DNA of 64,000 nucleotides from Ligustrum vulgare (GCA_963555705.1 OY743169.1:1185501-1249500); one strand, 5' to 3'. Counted from the stretch's first letter, positions 23,217 to 36,080 are shown. Made by a program: numbers and translations. The notes: generated by a model from the sequence alone, not told the origin.

Positions 23217-24356
23217 CGGGTCGATTCTGCACTTAAAAATGTTCTCAAAAAATAACTTCATAGAATTACTCTTTATCATATTTGAGAATAATCGTATTAA
23301 GTGGTTCTCTACAATCAATGAAATGAAAACCAAGATATTGTGTGTAGGATGAAAGAAATTGTTTACAAGATGGGAGAGCATCTTTAAAGTTCTCTATTTT
23401 TCTTTAAAAAAAAGAAAAAGAAAAGGGAATTGTGAATAGATTTGTCATTAAAATTATATTACGAACTCTTACTCAAAAAATCATGAGATTGAAGTGCAAA
23501 ACTTTTTAGACTAGGTCGTTGGAGAGGGCGAAGTCACATATATCTTCCTCTACTACCAACACAATGGCATGAAAATGGAGTGGTATTGTAATCACGTCCT
23601 CGCCCATAAAGAAAATTTCAAATGTTTACATTGCTCAAATTTTATTTATTATTATTATTTTTTTTTAACATAACATGGTAAGCATATATTTTGTCATTTA
23701 TTTCAATTTTTTTTAATAAAAATGGTCGATTTCTCCAAAAAATGAATATAAAAATGACATGGATCATGGTTTACATTCTTGCCCATGGACTCGATTAAGC
23801 AAGGAATCCCCACCTTGTTCGGATGGATCTTGATGGGTTTGACGATGACATATTGAGTTGTTTCACAATTTTCATTGAATGATAATGCAAAATAAATATT
23901 AATGAGAGCATTATTTGGAAAGCTTATGAACTTCATTTACTAAAATAAGTTCTGTTTGATTGATGAGCTTATTTGAGAATTTAGAACTTATCTCAGAAAC
24001 TTCTTTTATAAGTTTTTCATTTTTTATTCCATTTTTAGTTTATTTATTTATTTATTTTTAAATTATATCTATATGTCATTAGGATGTTTAAAATATATTT
24101 TCATTTTATGTCATTCTATATTACTGAGCTGGTTTTGTAGTTAATTTTGTCAAATATTTATATTTCAATTAACTAGCTTATCAGCTATCAGTCTCAATTA
24201 ACTTTTCAGCTATCAGCTAGCTTATCAATTTGATTTGTCAAACATATCCAAAAAAACTGAAGGCATAACGTGCATGACCTATGTTTTTGTAATTTTTTTC
24301 CCACTTGTGGTTGTGGTGTCCCTTCTCAACCCCTTTTAGAAAAACTTCTTTTTTTT
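23217..24356. other. Intergenic sequence with a MITE-like segment
   Basis: From about 23945 to 24245, AGTTCTGTTTGATTGATGAG and the reverse of TTTGATTTGTCAAAC face each other, suggesting an old hAT-type MITE. No gene seen. Confidence 0.35.
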
Positions 24357-25051
24357 ACTAAATATTATATTATATTAGTGAATGACAGTTGTACCCCTAA
24401 AATCCTAGGTATTATTACCTTATATATCCTTTATTCCTCATATATATATGGGGGATTTGGTTCATAATAATACACAGATTTATTAGTGTCTCTACATTTC
24501 TCTCTAGTTTATAACACGTTATCAGCACGAGTCTTAGAATTTTCTTTTTCAAAATTTCATATTCCAAAATATTAGTTAGAAGGTAAAATCATGTGCGTCG
24601 AAATTAATGACAGCATATGAATTTTTTGTTCCGATCGTGGTTGAATTGTTTCAATTCCAAGAAGTTGCTTCAATTCCAATAATTGTTCAAATTCCATCTG
24701 CCTCCATATTCCAACCAATAATTTGTTCTCGTGAACAATTGTGACTTGGATGCAACTAAGTTCGGCTCCATACTCCAAGAACAACTGTACTTTTTTTACT
24801 TCGTTTGATATTTTTGTCCAATTGGATTTTTATCTAACAAGGTTTTAACGAAACAGATATTTTGTAATATCATACGACATAGGGGGAGTTTTGTAAATAT
24901 TATATTATATTAGTGAATAACAGTTGCACCCCTAAAATCTAGGTATTATTACCTTATGTATCCCTTATTCCCCCTATATATATGGGGGACTTTGGTTCAT
25001 AATAATACACAGATTTATTAGTGTCTCTACCTTTCTCTTTAATTTATAACA
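24357..25051 (+). mobile_element. TRIM (miniature terminal-repeat retrotransposon)
   Basis: Two ~160-bp LTRs (24357-24516 and 24892-25051) share nearly the whole sequence, including ACAGTTG.ACCCCTAAAATC and ACACAGATTTATTAGTGTC, and end ATAACA. Just after the left LTR is CGTTATCAGCACGAGTC, the primer-binding region seen in many plant Copia-type elements. Just before the right LTR is the purine tract AGGGGGAG. The flanks are TTTTT and CTTTT, a possible degenerate 5-bp duplication. The left LTR has lost its TG start. The 375-bp interior has no gag or pol. Confidence 0.8.
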
Positions 25052-25603
25052 CTTTTTATTTTTATTTCATTTGTTCGATGATTTATTTGTTACTAATTAT
25101 TATTTTGTTGATTATATATTGTGTAGGATTATTTTTGGTAATTGTAAACGTATCTAATCATTTGAGCTCTATATGTTGTTTTCACATTTTAGCATGATGA
25201 AACAATGGCTCTGTTGAAGCTGTGATCGGCTTCCTCACACTTTCTATGGTGACCTTCACTTGTGTCTACGTGATCGGAGCAGTTTTTATTTTATTTTATT
25301 TTTTTTAGTTGTTGAAGGTAAGTTTCACATCAATTAACAAAATTGAGGTTTCAAGGTGAAAGTCAAATCTTAACAAGACAATATATATATCGCACAATAT
25401 CTAGCTTTTTTTTTTTTAAATGGCCAATAAGTATTTATGTGACACAATTAATGCTAAAAAATATATATCCGAACATTTTCAATTGGAGCAATCAACAATG
25501 TATACTATATATATGTGGCAAAATACATTGACATTATATCAAAAAACTTTTCAAATGTAATAATATTCAACGTGTAAATATGACGGATTATTATCATTTT
25601 TTT

Positions 25604-25637
25604 AGGGGGGGAGGGGAGGGGAGGGGAGGGGGGGGGG
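25604..25637 (+). other. G-rich tract
   Basis: Repeated GGGGA units ending in ten consecutive G. It meets the usual G-quadruplex pattern on the plus strand and borders a MITE. Confidence 0.7.
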
Positions 25638-25638
25638 T

Positions 25639-25791
25639 ATAATGTCTAGAGGTCGACATTATGATAGATACATTTTAATATTAATTGTGCATCGTAAGCA
25701 CTTTTTGACCATTTGTGAAAAAAAGTGCTAGACATTTAATGATGACATCATCTCAAGATATGCTATCACAATGTCCACCTCTAGACATTAT
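25639..25791 (+). mobile_element. Short MITE
   Basis: ATAATGTCTAGAGGTCGACA at the left is the inverse of the right end with one mismatch in 22 bp. 153 bp, non-coding. Confidence 0.65.
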
Positions 25792-26118
25792 TCTTAATAA
25801 TATTTCAATCAATACATTTCCCTCTTTTTCGTTTTTCTAAACAACTAATAATCATTTGTCAAGTTTATACAATGAATATTATTGTATTGGAGATACTCTT
25901 ATAATGTGGGAAATCGCCATTTCCAATTTTATGCTAAACTTAGCAGGGATATAGCTCGAGACAACGATTGCAATTCAAGAAACTGTGAAATTGTAGGTAA
26001 AACTATTTTCTTCAATTGGAAAGAACTGCATATACTCAACCTCTTATTGCTTAGGAGAGTTTAACCAATATTTTCAGACATGTTCCAACCATCGACATGG
26101 TCAAGAGTCAACCCCAGC

Positions 26119-26155
<37 letters not shown>

Positions 26156-26852
26156 CAAATATTAAAATACAAAAAAACATGGGGTCTGGGTCCGTCGATT
26201 TCTCAGCTCGACCTGGATTGTTGATCGGGTTTGACTTGATCATATTTTAGGGGTCACTCGACCCGATTTTTTGCCCGGACCATGTCTTTCTCGATTGGCT
26301 CGATCTAGATTTTAAAAAAAGGAGTTTAACTTATTAGTTGATGCTTTAATCTTAACAAAACGATGTGTTCATCACTAGATACACCTGCCACTGCTTGGTA
26401 TGGATTAAAAATAATTTTTTAATAGATTTTAATAAAAAATTATAAAATGTGTGGTTGAAAAATTGGGAATTACATAAATTAAAATGTGATAATTAATAAT
26501 TTTGATTTGTGATTAAAATTAAACAAGGCAGATAAAACGAGCACAACTCAAGTCGACAAGTGCTTAGCTAAATCGCCCATATGCAACGAGTCATGTATCA
26601 TGCACCCGTCCATTTATAGCCCTTTTCTAATCTCCATTTGTGTGTGTGTGTGTTTTAATATTAATATAAACAACATAAATTTTGAAAAGTGTGTAGCTTT
26701 GGAAAATGCATAGTTAAAATAATAGGGAAAAAAACTTTGAATTTACTTATAACATTATTTTATTTGAAGAATATATGATTAAATATGAATTTTGAAAAAA
26801 TAAGGCTCGAGTAAGGGCTTAATTAAGTAGTACTAGACAAGCAGATGAACCG
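25792..26852. other. Intergenic sequence
   Basis: No gene or clear element seen, apart from the AAT microsatellite at 26119-26151. Confidence 0.5.
26119..26151. repeat. (AAT)11 microsatellite
   Basis: Eleven trinucleotide units without interruption. Confidence 0.95.
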
Positions 26853-26857
26853 ATGAC

Positions 26858-28272
26858 AGTTGTGTAAAATCGCAAGTATACGATATCACAATCAAGTAAT
26901 AAAGTGACTTTTGAGTCAAGTGATCGTTTCCACGAAAACTGTTTACTAAGTACCGAAATATGTCAGTTCTAAACTTTATTTGAACAGAAAAAGAGAATTT
27001 GTGATTGTAAACTAAAACTAATAAATTAAACTAAAGAATTTAAAATTGCATAAATGTTTTGTTTTCAAATAAGATTGTAAAGTAGTTGGGATTCACGAGT
27101 TCACCTAGTCAATCAATTCCAATTCATTGTTCTAATTTCTAAATATGTGTTCGATCGAATTCACTAATTCAAATTGAGATTCCTCTCTCGAGTTTAAATC
27201 AATCATACCTAAATAAGTCAACATTATATCTCTACAGCGGGTCCGAATATTCCTTATCTAGATGCATTACACACGAGAATTCACACACGACCGCAATAAT
27301 AACAAGAGTACATCTCTATCTCTCGTTCAATTACCGGATTTATTGCCTAGATCTATGTTATTAACTTACCTCTCGGATTATGAAAATAACACATTAAATT
27401 ATGAAAGAGTGGCTAGTTCATTCACGCATTAAACGCAATAATAAACAAACACATGCATTAAAGCGTTAAAATAAGGAATATGGAATTAAAATAATTAACT
27501 AGGCTACATCGTTCATCCCAACAAAGAATTTAGTTACACATCTTGATTAAAGAACAATAACAATAAAATAAAATGTTCATTGAAAACAAGAAGAAAGGAA
27601 AGCATGCACCAAGTCTCAATTCTTCTATTATCTTCAATTCACGCCCCTCCGCGATGCTTGAATCTCCAAGAATTTTATGTTGAAATCTCTGTTGTAGTTC
27701 GTTCTATGGAGAGGGAAAGGTCCAGATTTCGTGCCTCATGTGTTGTATATATAGGTTTTGGAGAAAACCTAGGTCAAAAAGCCCAAAGCCTGTTAAAAAT
27801 CGAAAGAAAAATCTGATCTGCAGCCCAGTCGGATAACCGCGCGATCGCATGGTAGACACTAAAACTCTCGGATTATGAATTTGAGGTAATTCGCGATCGC
27901 GCATTAGGATTTCATCGATCGCGTGACATGTAATTTCCATCTTTTCTCGACTGTATAAATTAGTCCCCCGACCTTTAATTGCAGCCTTAGTCTTCCACTT
28001 TCAATTGTTGCGATTTAGTCCCCAAACTTTATATTCTTCTTGAATTTCTCAATTAAGCTCTCAATTCCTTCAATTGGGACCTCCAACATCTGATTTGTTC
28101 ACTTGAGCACATTGAACCTTCCCGGTTGACGTCACATATCTCTCACTTGCTCAATTAAGCTCCAATTAACATCCAATATTGCCATTTTTTCCATTAATTG
28201 GTTCATTCTTCTTCGATTGGGATATTTTCTGAAAATTAAACAAATAAACACAAATTAAGGAGCATATATCTA
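26858..28272 (-). repeat. 3' LTR of the Athila-like element
   Basis: About 1415 bp; on the minus strand it is the downstream LTR. It retains a TATA-like CTATATATACA (minus strand, about 27748-27758) with GCGATCGC palindromes at 27838-27925, upstream of the TATA in reading direction. Its inner end at 28272 is cut short relative to the other LTR. Confidence 0.8.
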
Positions 28273-30706
28273 TGTGGGTTCTAAAAATATTCTTTGTTTT
28301 TTCCACACAAGGCAGTCAGAATCAGAAATATGCGTGCATAACAAATCAAAAGAAAGTAGACCCAATTCTGCAACCTCAACCACCACAGCCCTGTCAATAA
28401 AGCTTATACCATGCAATAATTTTTTTTTCTTTTGATGGACAACTTTTTTCTTTTAATTGTCCCAGTCTTTTACCATCTTTGTGCAGAACTTTTCATACTT
28501 GCTTTCTATATGACCCCTGTAGCAGGCTTTCAGATCGGAAACTTCCAAACCAATTGGCTTTAGGGTATCAGGTTCAAAGAACCCCTTAGACGTACTTGTC
28601 CGAGTCATAAAGGCTTAAACAGAAAAGTTCAAGATGTTATAATGTCTTATGTGTAAGTCCACTCTCCGTACTTGCTTTCTAATTGACCTCTGTAACGAGC
28701 TTTAAGTCGATGACTCCCAAGCTAGTTGGCTTTAGGGCACCAGGTTTGAAAGACCCCTCGGACTTACTTACTCGAGTCAAAAAGGCATTTGAAAAGCAGA
28801 ATAAGATCTTCAGCATTTTTTCTATTTTTATGCTGGAAATGGTTTATATCAGTTGACCAAACTGCAATGACTAAAGTGCAAAACCAAGAACCACAGACAT
28901 CCAACCCGTCAATACATACAAATTCCAACCATTTTACCCCCAAACTTGCCTTTTAGCATGATTGGTTCTAATTTAGGGATGAGATGTCTAACGATCTAAG
29001 TTCAGGGATTTTCAAGTCATTCCTAGTTCAAATTGCATAAATTTTGTCCCACGTGTATTAAAAAAAATCCCTTACACAAGCAATAATCCAACGCTGGTTA
29101 TGTACGCAATGAATATGAATCTAGCAAAATATAACTAGTTCAAAATAAGTTCATGCTTTCATGTTTTCCAATTTTCAAATCTAAGCACAAATTGATTCAT
29201 ATTATATCCTAGGCAATAAACATGTCAACACAGTTTTCAATTTTTTTTGTCCCTAAAGAATCGAATGAATATAAAATGAATGAAGAATGCAATGAATTTT
29301 CACCCCCAACTTGAAATGAACATTGTCCTCAATGTTTGTCAAAAAGATTCAACAATGTAAAACACGACAAAGAAAAGAGAACGAGAACTCAATGGACGTT
29401 CAGTACCACACCCCCAAACTAAAGTTAAAGCAAAATTTTGAATTTTCAACAATGGTAGACCACACATATTCATGCCTTGATATCGCCTAGAAAAACACAA
29501 ATTTTTTCGAGCCATATTATGATATGTTAAAGTTCACAGCATGGTCTACAACATATTAAAAACTCAGGTCATTTGTAGTTCAATAGGGTCATGAAAAATT
29601 ATGGAGAAATGGGTGACGTGAACTGATTTTCTGGTGCAATGGCCTGCAATGGGGCTGCCTTGATGAAATGTTGGTTTTCATAATTTTCATGCAATGTAGT
29701 GTACTAATTCATGAACCAAACATACAAACTCAATAATAACTATGTCATGAAGATAAATGCTCGGAAGAATCTCTCAAATTTGAACAAAAATCTCATTGGA
29801 GCATTTTATCAAACATTTAATGTGCATTAAAAAAATCAAAGAAAGTGCATCAATTTGGAACATTTATTGACCCAAAATTTTTACCTATTAAATCACAAAT
29901 CACATTCTCCAACATCTAATCTAAACCCATTCTTCACCATTCACAATTTCAAAATCCCAGAACTCACAGAAAATTTCAAAATTTTGAGTATACATTGATT
30001 TAAGTGAAGAATTTCATATTTTTGATTGATTTGGACGTGAAAATAGTAATGAATTTGGTGCAATGAAGTGTTGATGACATGCACGATAGATGAAAGATTA
30101 GTTCTGGAGTGATTTTGGGGAGAGAAAACGAATTTGTGTTGTTTAAAATTGAAAGAATTAAGTGAAGTATTTAAATAGCCGGTTCTGCTACCAGTGTAGC
30201 CACGCGATCGCGTGGCCAGAGAGTCAGTGATCGCTTGGTTCAAGGTTTTAAAACCTATTAATTTTTTAATGCAAACTCGCGATCACTATAGCCTCTTGGC
30301 ACGCGATCGCGTAGTTCCTGGCATTTATGAAAAAATTTCCTATTTTTTATTTTCAAAATCGTTTTTAGCCCCCTAATCACTTCATGATTTATGCAATGAC
30401 GTTCCAACGTTAACTTCATGATCCAAACTAGTGTGTGTGTGAGTTGGGATGACAATTAAGAACCTAGTCTAATGAAAACATGCAAAATTAAAAACATACC
30501 TAAATTTGCAACAATAGACTAACATGCAAAAGTGTCCTTATATGTAACATGAGAAACACTTAAACAAATTACCTACCATGCAAATATCTAAAACAAATAA
30601 AGAAATTAATACTTAAAGCATAGTAAATAAAAGGGAGGAAAGGTTGGGTTGCCTCCCAACAAGCGCTCCGTTTTAAGTCTAAAGCTCGACTTTTTGCACT
30701 TCTTTA
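28273..30706 (-). other. Non-coding interior of the Athila-like element
   Basis: The place where RT and integrase would be expected holds none. A 171-bp-spaced direct duplication lies at about 28498-28620 and 28669-28790 (both with CTTGCTTTCTA and GGCTTTAGGG). GCGATCGC palindromes recur near 30202, 30280 and 30302. At 30640, GGTTGGGTTGCCTCCCAAC precedes the protease stop, a motif I associate with Athila elements. Confidence 0.5.
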
Positions 30707-31792
30707 TCATGGAGGATTGAATGATCCTCTTGAACCCCTGCACAACTTGCAATTACTCGCCTTGCACTTCTCGATCCGTTTCCTCACTTTCTTGAAGTCT
30801 AAAACCTCATTTTCCACTGTTTGCTGAGTAAAATTAGGTTTTTCCTCTTTCCTTGAGTTATTCCTATCCTTCTTAGCTTCTAAAATCCCTATTTGTAACA
30901 TTGAAGCATTCTCAAGTTTCAACTCTTGCTTCACATTTTCTTCGGGTTTCTGGATCACTTCTTCCACCTTGAAGTAACTTTCTTTTGAAACTTCAAGATC
31001 TTGCTTTGGCTTGATGCTGAAAGTGACTTGTTCCTTCTCGACCCTAAAGATGATTTCTCCATTTTCAATGTCGATTAAGGCTCTTCCAGTAGCTAGGAAC
31101 GGCCTTCCAAGAATGAGGGGCATTTGAGTGTCCTCTTCCATGTCTAAGATCACAAAGTCAACTGGGAAGAAGAATTTTTCAACCTTTATTATCACATTTT
31201 CCACTATACCATATGGGTATTGAATGGATCTGTTGGAAAGCTTCAATGTGATATTGGTTAGTTTAGGATCCCCCAAACCTAATTTCATGTACACAGACAA
31301 AGGCATTAAATTGACACTGGCACCAAGATCACACAATACATTATCAAAAGTAAATTTACCAATAGTACAAGGGATGGAGAAACTCCCTGGATCTGTTAGT
31401 TTCTGTGGCAACTTCTTTTGGATAATTGCACTGCATTCCTCACTAAGAGCTACTGTTTCATTATCAACTAATTTCCTTTTGTTTGATAGCATCTCTTTCA
31501 TGAATTTCAAGTAGAGAGGCATTTTGGCTAAAGCTTCTGCAAAAGGGATGTTTATATGTAATTTCTTGAAAATCTCCAAAAATTTCCCAAATTGCTGCTC
31601 CAGATTGTGTTTTCTCAGTCTTTGTGGATATGGAACTGGAGGTACATATGCCTTGACTAGAGGTCGAACTCGAACTTCTTCTTCCACTTTCTCTTGGGTT
31701 TCTGAAGTTGACCCCTGTGCTTTTTCATTTTTCTGCTCTTCCACCACATTTTTCTTTTGGTTCTTCTGCTTTTCATATTCCTCTACATTCAC
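30707..31792 (-). pseudogene. Retroviral aspartic protease region of the Athila-like element
   Basis: Open frame of 361 aa. Residues ~20-60 carry the linker VRPLVKAYVPPVPYPQR. The protease domain follows at roughly 125-255: FSIPCTIGKFTFDNVLCDLG with the active-site DLGAS, and later LGRPFLATG, the second conserved protease motif. The C-terminus ends in CKASNCKLC. The frame continues gag from upstream across several stops, as is normal for a single gag-pol frame that has decayed. It would cut gag-pol precursor in virus-like particles. It is intact over the domain, but its partners RT and IN are gone. Confidence 0.85.
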
Positions 31793-33199
31793 TTCAGATA
31801 GCTGAACCCCGCTTCTTGTTGTTATTGCATTAACATGCTCACGAGGGTTAGGTTTAGTATTACTCGGTAACTGTCATGGCTGTCTTGTTGAGCTGCTAGC
31901 TGTCAGCTCTCCCATTTGTTTCTTCAATTTTTTTATTTCAGCAACTTGATTCATTAATTATCTATTCTGACTCTTGACCAGCTAGATTAACATTTCTATG
32001 TTCTCGGATATGTTTTTCTGAGATTGTTGCTGTTGCTGTTGCTGAAATCCAGGTGGGCGCTGAACAGTCTGATTGTTAAACCAAGAAAAATTTGGGTGAT
32101 TCTTCCATTCTGGGTTGTATGTTTGTGAATATGGACCACCCTACTATCTGTTCCCAATGAAGTTGACCTGCTTTGGATTCAATTGATTTTGCTGTAATGG
32201 GCAGAAGTTTACAGCGCGATTCTCAAAGCAAAAATCACACAAAACCGTTTGTACTGAATTCACTGGCTGCGCACCCATACTGTCGATTTTCTTTGTTAAA
32301 GCATCCAGCTTAGCACTCAAAGCTGTAATCTCACTAACTGCAACAATTCCCCCAGACTTTGGTGTAGATCTATCTGAGTACCACTGGTAACTGTTCGTAG
32401 CCATCTTCTCAAAAATCTCAGATGCTTCTTCATATGTCATATCCATTACTGATCCTCCAGCTGTTGAGTCGGCGTACTTCTTGTTTTTATTTGTCAGCCC
32501 ATTGTAGAATGTCTGGACTAAGATCCAATCAGCTATTCCATGGGTAGGATATTGTCTAATGAGTTCGTTAAATCTTTCACAGGCTTCAAAAATAAACTCT
32601 CCTGACTGCTGACTGAATGATAAAATCTCACGCCTTAGCTTTGACATACAACTAGGTGGGAAAAATTTATCAACAAATTTCTAGCTCATAATTTCAAAAG
32701 TGGTGATTGTATGTAGGGGCAGAGTGTATAACCAAGCTTTAGCTTTGTCTGCCAAAGAGAATGAAAATAACTTCAATTTCACAGCATCATCTGAAACTCC
32801 ATTCATGCGCTGCATTTCACACAATTCCAAAAAGGATTGAAGATGTGCATGAGGATCTTCAGACGGAAATCCATGGAAAACACATGAGTTTTGGATCAGT
32901 GAGATCAAAGAGGTTTTGATCTCAAAATTCTTGGCTTGGATTGCTATGCAGGTTCTAATGTTGCCCACAGGAGGAACCATGTAATCTCTTAATATGCGCC
33001 TTCCATGATTTTGTTGATGTCCATTCACAGCTGTTGGCAGATTTTTTTGATTTCCGTTATTATCCTGAATTCTATCATATGCCATGGCTAAGTCTGTTTG
33101 TTGATTCGCTTCCAACAGTTGTCTACGCCTATGTCGAAAGGTGCGTTCAATTTCTGTATCAAAAGAAAGCAAATCAAATGATTTAATCCTTCTTAACAT
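31793..33199 (-). pseudogene. Athila-type gag, broken by stop codons
   Basis: The frame starts with MLRRIKSFDLLSFDTEIERT at 33199. The capsid-like segment includes SEDPHAHLQSFLELC and KAKAWLYTLP, then TAG at 32681. It resumes with SKLRREILSFSQQSGEFIFE and GIADWILVQTFYNGL down to 32144, where two adjacent TAG codons occur. Further stops (TAG, TAA, TGA) lie at about 31870-31990 before the protease frame. Read through these, the order matches Athila gag, including a proline/glutamine-rich segment (QQQQQQQ) near 32030. Every stop fits a C-to-T change (CAG, CAA or CGA origin). Confidence 0.85.
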
Positions 33200-33308
33200 A
33201 AATTAAATAAAACAAAAACTGAAAATTAATATAAAAATAAAAATAAAAATAAGCAAAATAAAGTTCAAATTAAAATAAGAACTAATGCGTATCGATATTA
33301 ACTAACAG

Positions 33309-33326
33309 TCCCCGGCAACGGCACCA
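33309..33326 (-). other. Primer-binding site (tRNA-Asp type)
   Basis: The minus strand reads TGGTGCCGTTGCCGGGGA, complementary to the tRNA-Asp 3' end apart from one base, six bases inside the right LTR. Confidence 0.75.
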
Positions 33327-33332
33327 AAAACT

Positions 33333-34191
33333 TGTTGTGTAAAATCGCAAGTATACGATATCGCAATCAAGTAATGAAGTGACTTTTGAGTCGAGTGATC
33401 ATTCCCACGAGGACTGTTTACTAAGTACCGAAATATGTCAGTTATAAACTTTATTTGAACAAAAAAAGAGAATTTGTGATTGTAAACTAAAACTAATAAA
33501 TTAAACTAAACTAAAGAATTTAAAATTGCAGAAATGTTATGTTTTCAAATAAGATTGTAAAGTAGTTGAGATTCACGAGTTCACCTAGTCAATCAATTCC
33601 AATTCATATATTTATTTTCTAAATATGTGTTCGATCGAATTCAGTAATTCAAATTGAGATTCCTCTCTCGAGAAGCCTGTTAAAAATCGCGAGAAAAATC
33701 TGATCTGCGACCCAGTCGGATAACCGCGCGATCGCGTGGTAGAGGTAATTCGCGATCGCGTAGTAGGATTTCAGCGATCGCGTGACATGTAATTTCCATA
33801 TTTTCTCGACTGTATAAGTTAGTCCTCGACTTTTAATTGCAGACTTAGTCCTCCACTTTCAATTGTTGCGATTTAGTCCTCAAACTTTATATTCTTTTTG
33901 AATTTCTCAATTAAGCTCTCAATTCCTTCAATTGGGACCTCTAACCTCTGATTCGTTCACTTGAGCACCATGAACCTTCCTGATTGACGTCACATATCTC
34001 TCACTTGCTCAATTAAGCTCCAATTAACATCCAATATTGCCGTTTTTTCCATTAATTTCTTCATTCTTCTTTGATTTGGATATCTTCTGAAAAGTAAACA
34101 AATAAACACAAATTAAGGAGCATATATTCTAAAATGACAATAATTTCTTCTAATTTAGACATACAGATAAGTGTATAAAATATACTTATCA
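33333..34191 (-). repeat. 5' LTR of the Athila-like element, promoter deleted
   Basis: 859 bp. Compared with the left LTR it jumps from CTCTCTCGAG (33672) to AAGCCTGTTAAAA, losing the part equal to about 27190-27780, which includes the TATA box. GCGATCGC palindromes at 33725-33785 remain. Confidence 0.8.
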
Positions 34192-34278
34192 ATGACGAAT
34201 AAGATTTTATTTTCCACTAAACAAGAACAAATCGTTGAGGGTCAATTTATCATAATTGTCGTGAGTAGAGTTTTTATC

Positions 34279-36080
34279 AATACTGTTCGCTCAAATCATA
34301 TGCCGCAAGTGCAGGTTCTCGTTCAAGTGGTAAAGTGGACTCGAAAAGTCCGGGTTATCGTACCCACGAGGATTGATTGATTTGTAACTAAACTTGTTGA
34401 TTTCATTTTAAAAGAAAAGTCAAGTAATATAAAAGTTTGGTTTGGTGGTGAATTACTAACTAAGTGCCTCGAGTAAAAATATGAAAATTTAAAACTAATT
34501 AATTAAAGTAAATGAGAAACAATGTAAAAAACTAGAATAAAAGTTATTTAATCAAAGTAAAATAATGACAATAAAAAATTGTGATAATGCCACCGTTTGG
34601 TAAATGTTCTTTTTTTGGTTTATAAAACAATTTATAAACCACACAATTTTTCAAACCACTTTTTAGCCACACAATTTTCTCTCTCCAATTTTCAACCACT
34701 ACTTTTTATTTCTAAATCATAAATAAATCAGTTTATAAACCAAACAGTGTTACCAAATGGAGGCTGAAAACATGGAATAAGGTAGATTTAGTTTTCTTAA
34801 CTACACCAAATTACATGAAAGATTTCTAAGCTCAACCTAACATTTATAATAACTTGCAATAACAATACAAAATATTAACATCATTTAAAAAAAAAAAAAC
34901 ATGAACATAATGTAACATTCCTAATCATGAAAACATAAATATAAATACTCATAATCCATAAACAACCTAAAATGCTTAAATAAAATTAAACTAGTCAAAT
35001 ATTCCAACACAATAAATTAAGCCATAAGATAACAATAACATTTAACAACTAACATAATCATTTAATGATGTAACTAATTTAAAAGATTAAAAACTAGATA
35101 ATAAAGAAATTTTTCTTTTTAGTAGAGTTTTGGAATAAATGTTCAAGGATTTTTTTACTTTAAATTAAATTTCTTCACCATACATTAATATTTCCAACAC
35201 CCAACTCATAATGCAATAAATATATCATAAGTGCTATATGAATCCTTAGATAAAAAGTTGAAAGAAACAACAATAATGAAAACTTACACAACAATAATAA
35301 ACTTGGAACTAAAGAAAGCAAGTAAAAACACAACAATTTCTTAACTTTAATGCATTAAATAAATAACAAGAGTTGGAGAGCAAAATATAAAGAAAATTAT
35401 AAGAAAAATTAAGAAAAAGGCAAGGAAGAACCTAACCTTAGCTGAAAATGTGTTTTGGGTACTTATACAACTAAAAAATAACTCAAAATATCGCAAAAAT
35501 AGGCTGGTTCCGCGAAAAACAGCAAACTGGGCTGAACCAGGTCGGCCAGGTTGACCCGGTCTAGCCCATATATATATATTTTTACTCCGCAATCGCGTGG
35601 TGACATTTCCGTGAACCAAAATGGTTCTGCCTGGTTCTGAGCCACCGTTCGCGTGATAGTTCGAGCCACGCGAACGCTTGGTTCAACTGAGTAATGGTTT
35701 TGCAGTTTGGTCATTCTTTTAATTACGCATGAAGTCCTTCATTTTTCAATGCCGATCAATTTAGTCCCAAAATTTTCATATTTTTTTCAAATAGGTCTGT
35801 CAAAAATTGCACTCGAGGTCCTTCAACTTTTAAACTTTTGCAATCTGGTTCATGAGTTAATTGCACAGCAGGTTCGAAGCTTTCCGAAAGTGGCAAAATG
35901 GTCCCCAAACTTTCAATTTTAGCATAATTTGCACTCCTTTTGTGATTTTTTGCCTCAAACTTGGATATTAACCTATTTAAATACAAAATATGCATAAATT
36001 AGTAGATATTTTCTCAAGATACTCCAAAAAATGCTAATTTAAATGTATAAAAAGTGTATAAAAATGCACTTAACAAATAA
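34279..36080 (-). mobile_element. Solo LTR, family S, inverted second copy
   Basis: Sequence 34284-36075 read on the minus strand starts TGTTAAGTGCATTTT and ends GCGAACA, like 18477-20162. Flanks are AATAC and AATAA, a 4/5 match for a target duplication. It is 1792 bp and contains a nested MITE at 34588-34768. The palindromes near 35590 and 35650 have mutated (CGCAATCGCG; CACGCGAACGC). It lies only ~90 bp from the Athila-like element. Confidence 0.82.
34588..34768 (+). mobile_element. MITE nested in the solo LTR
   Basis: Ends CCGTTTGGTAA and TTACCAAATGG are inverted. The core CACAATTTTTCAAACCAC ... CTCTCTCCAATTTTCAACC is a dispersed family seen several times in this window (about 9098, 21455, 40005, 52322, 60030). 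Confidence 0.65.

Larger units (their letters stand above)
26853..34196 (-). mobile_element. Athila-like Ty3/Gypsy element, gag-protease only
   Basis: Two LTRs (26858-28272 left, 33333-34191 right) enclose minus-strand gag and protease frames. The perfect 5-bp repeats ATGAC (26853-26857, 34192-34196) flank the unit. Next to the right LTR, on the minus strand, TGGTGCCGTTGCCGGGGA (33309-33326) matches the 3' end of tRNA-Asp, the Athila/Tat-type primer-binding site. The gag sequence is Athila-like. No RT, RNase H or integrase can be found between the protease (30707) and the left LTR. The right LTR lacks ~590 bp and the left lacks its first ~70 bp and the purine tract. The element is dead and non-autonomous. 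Confidence 0.88.
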
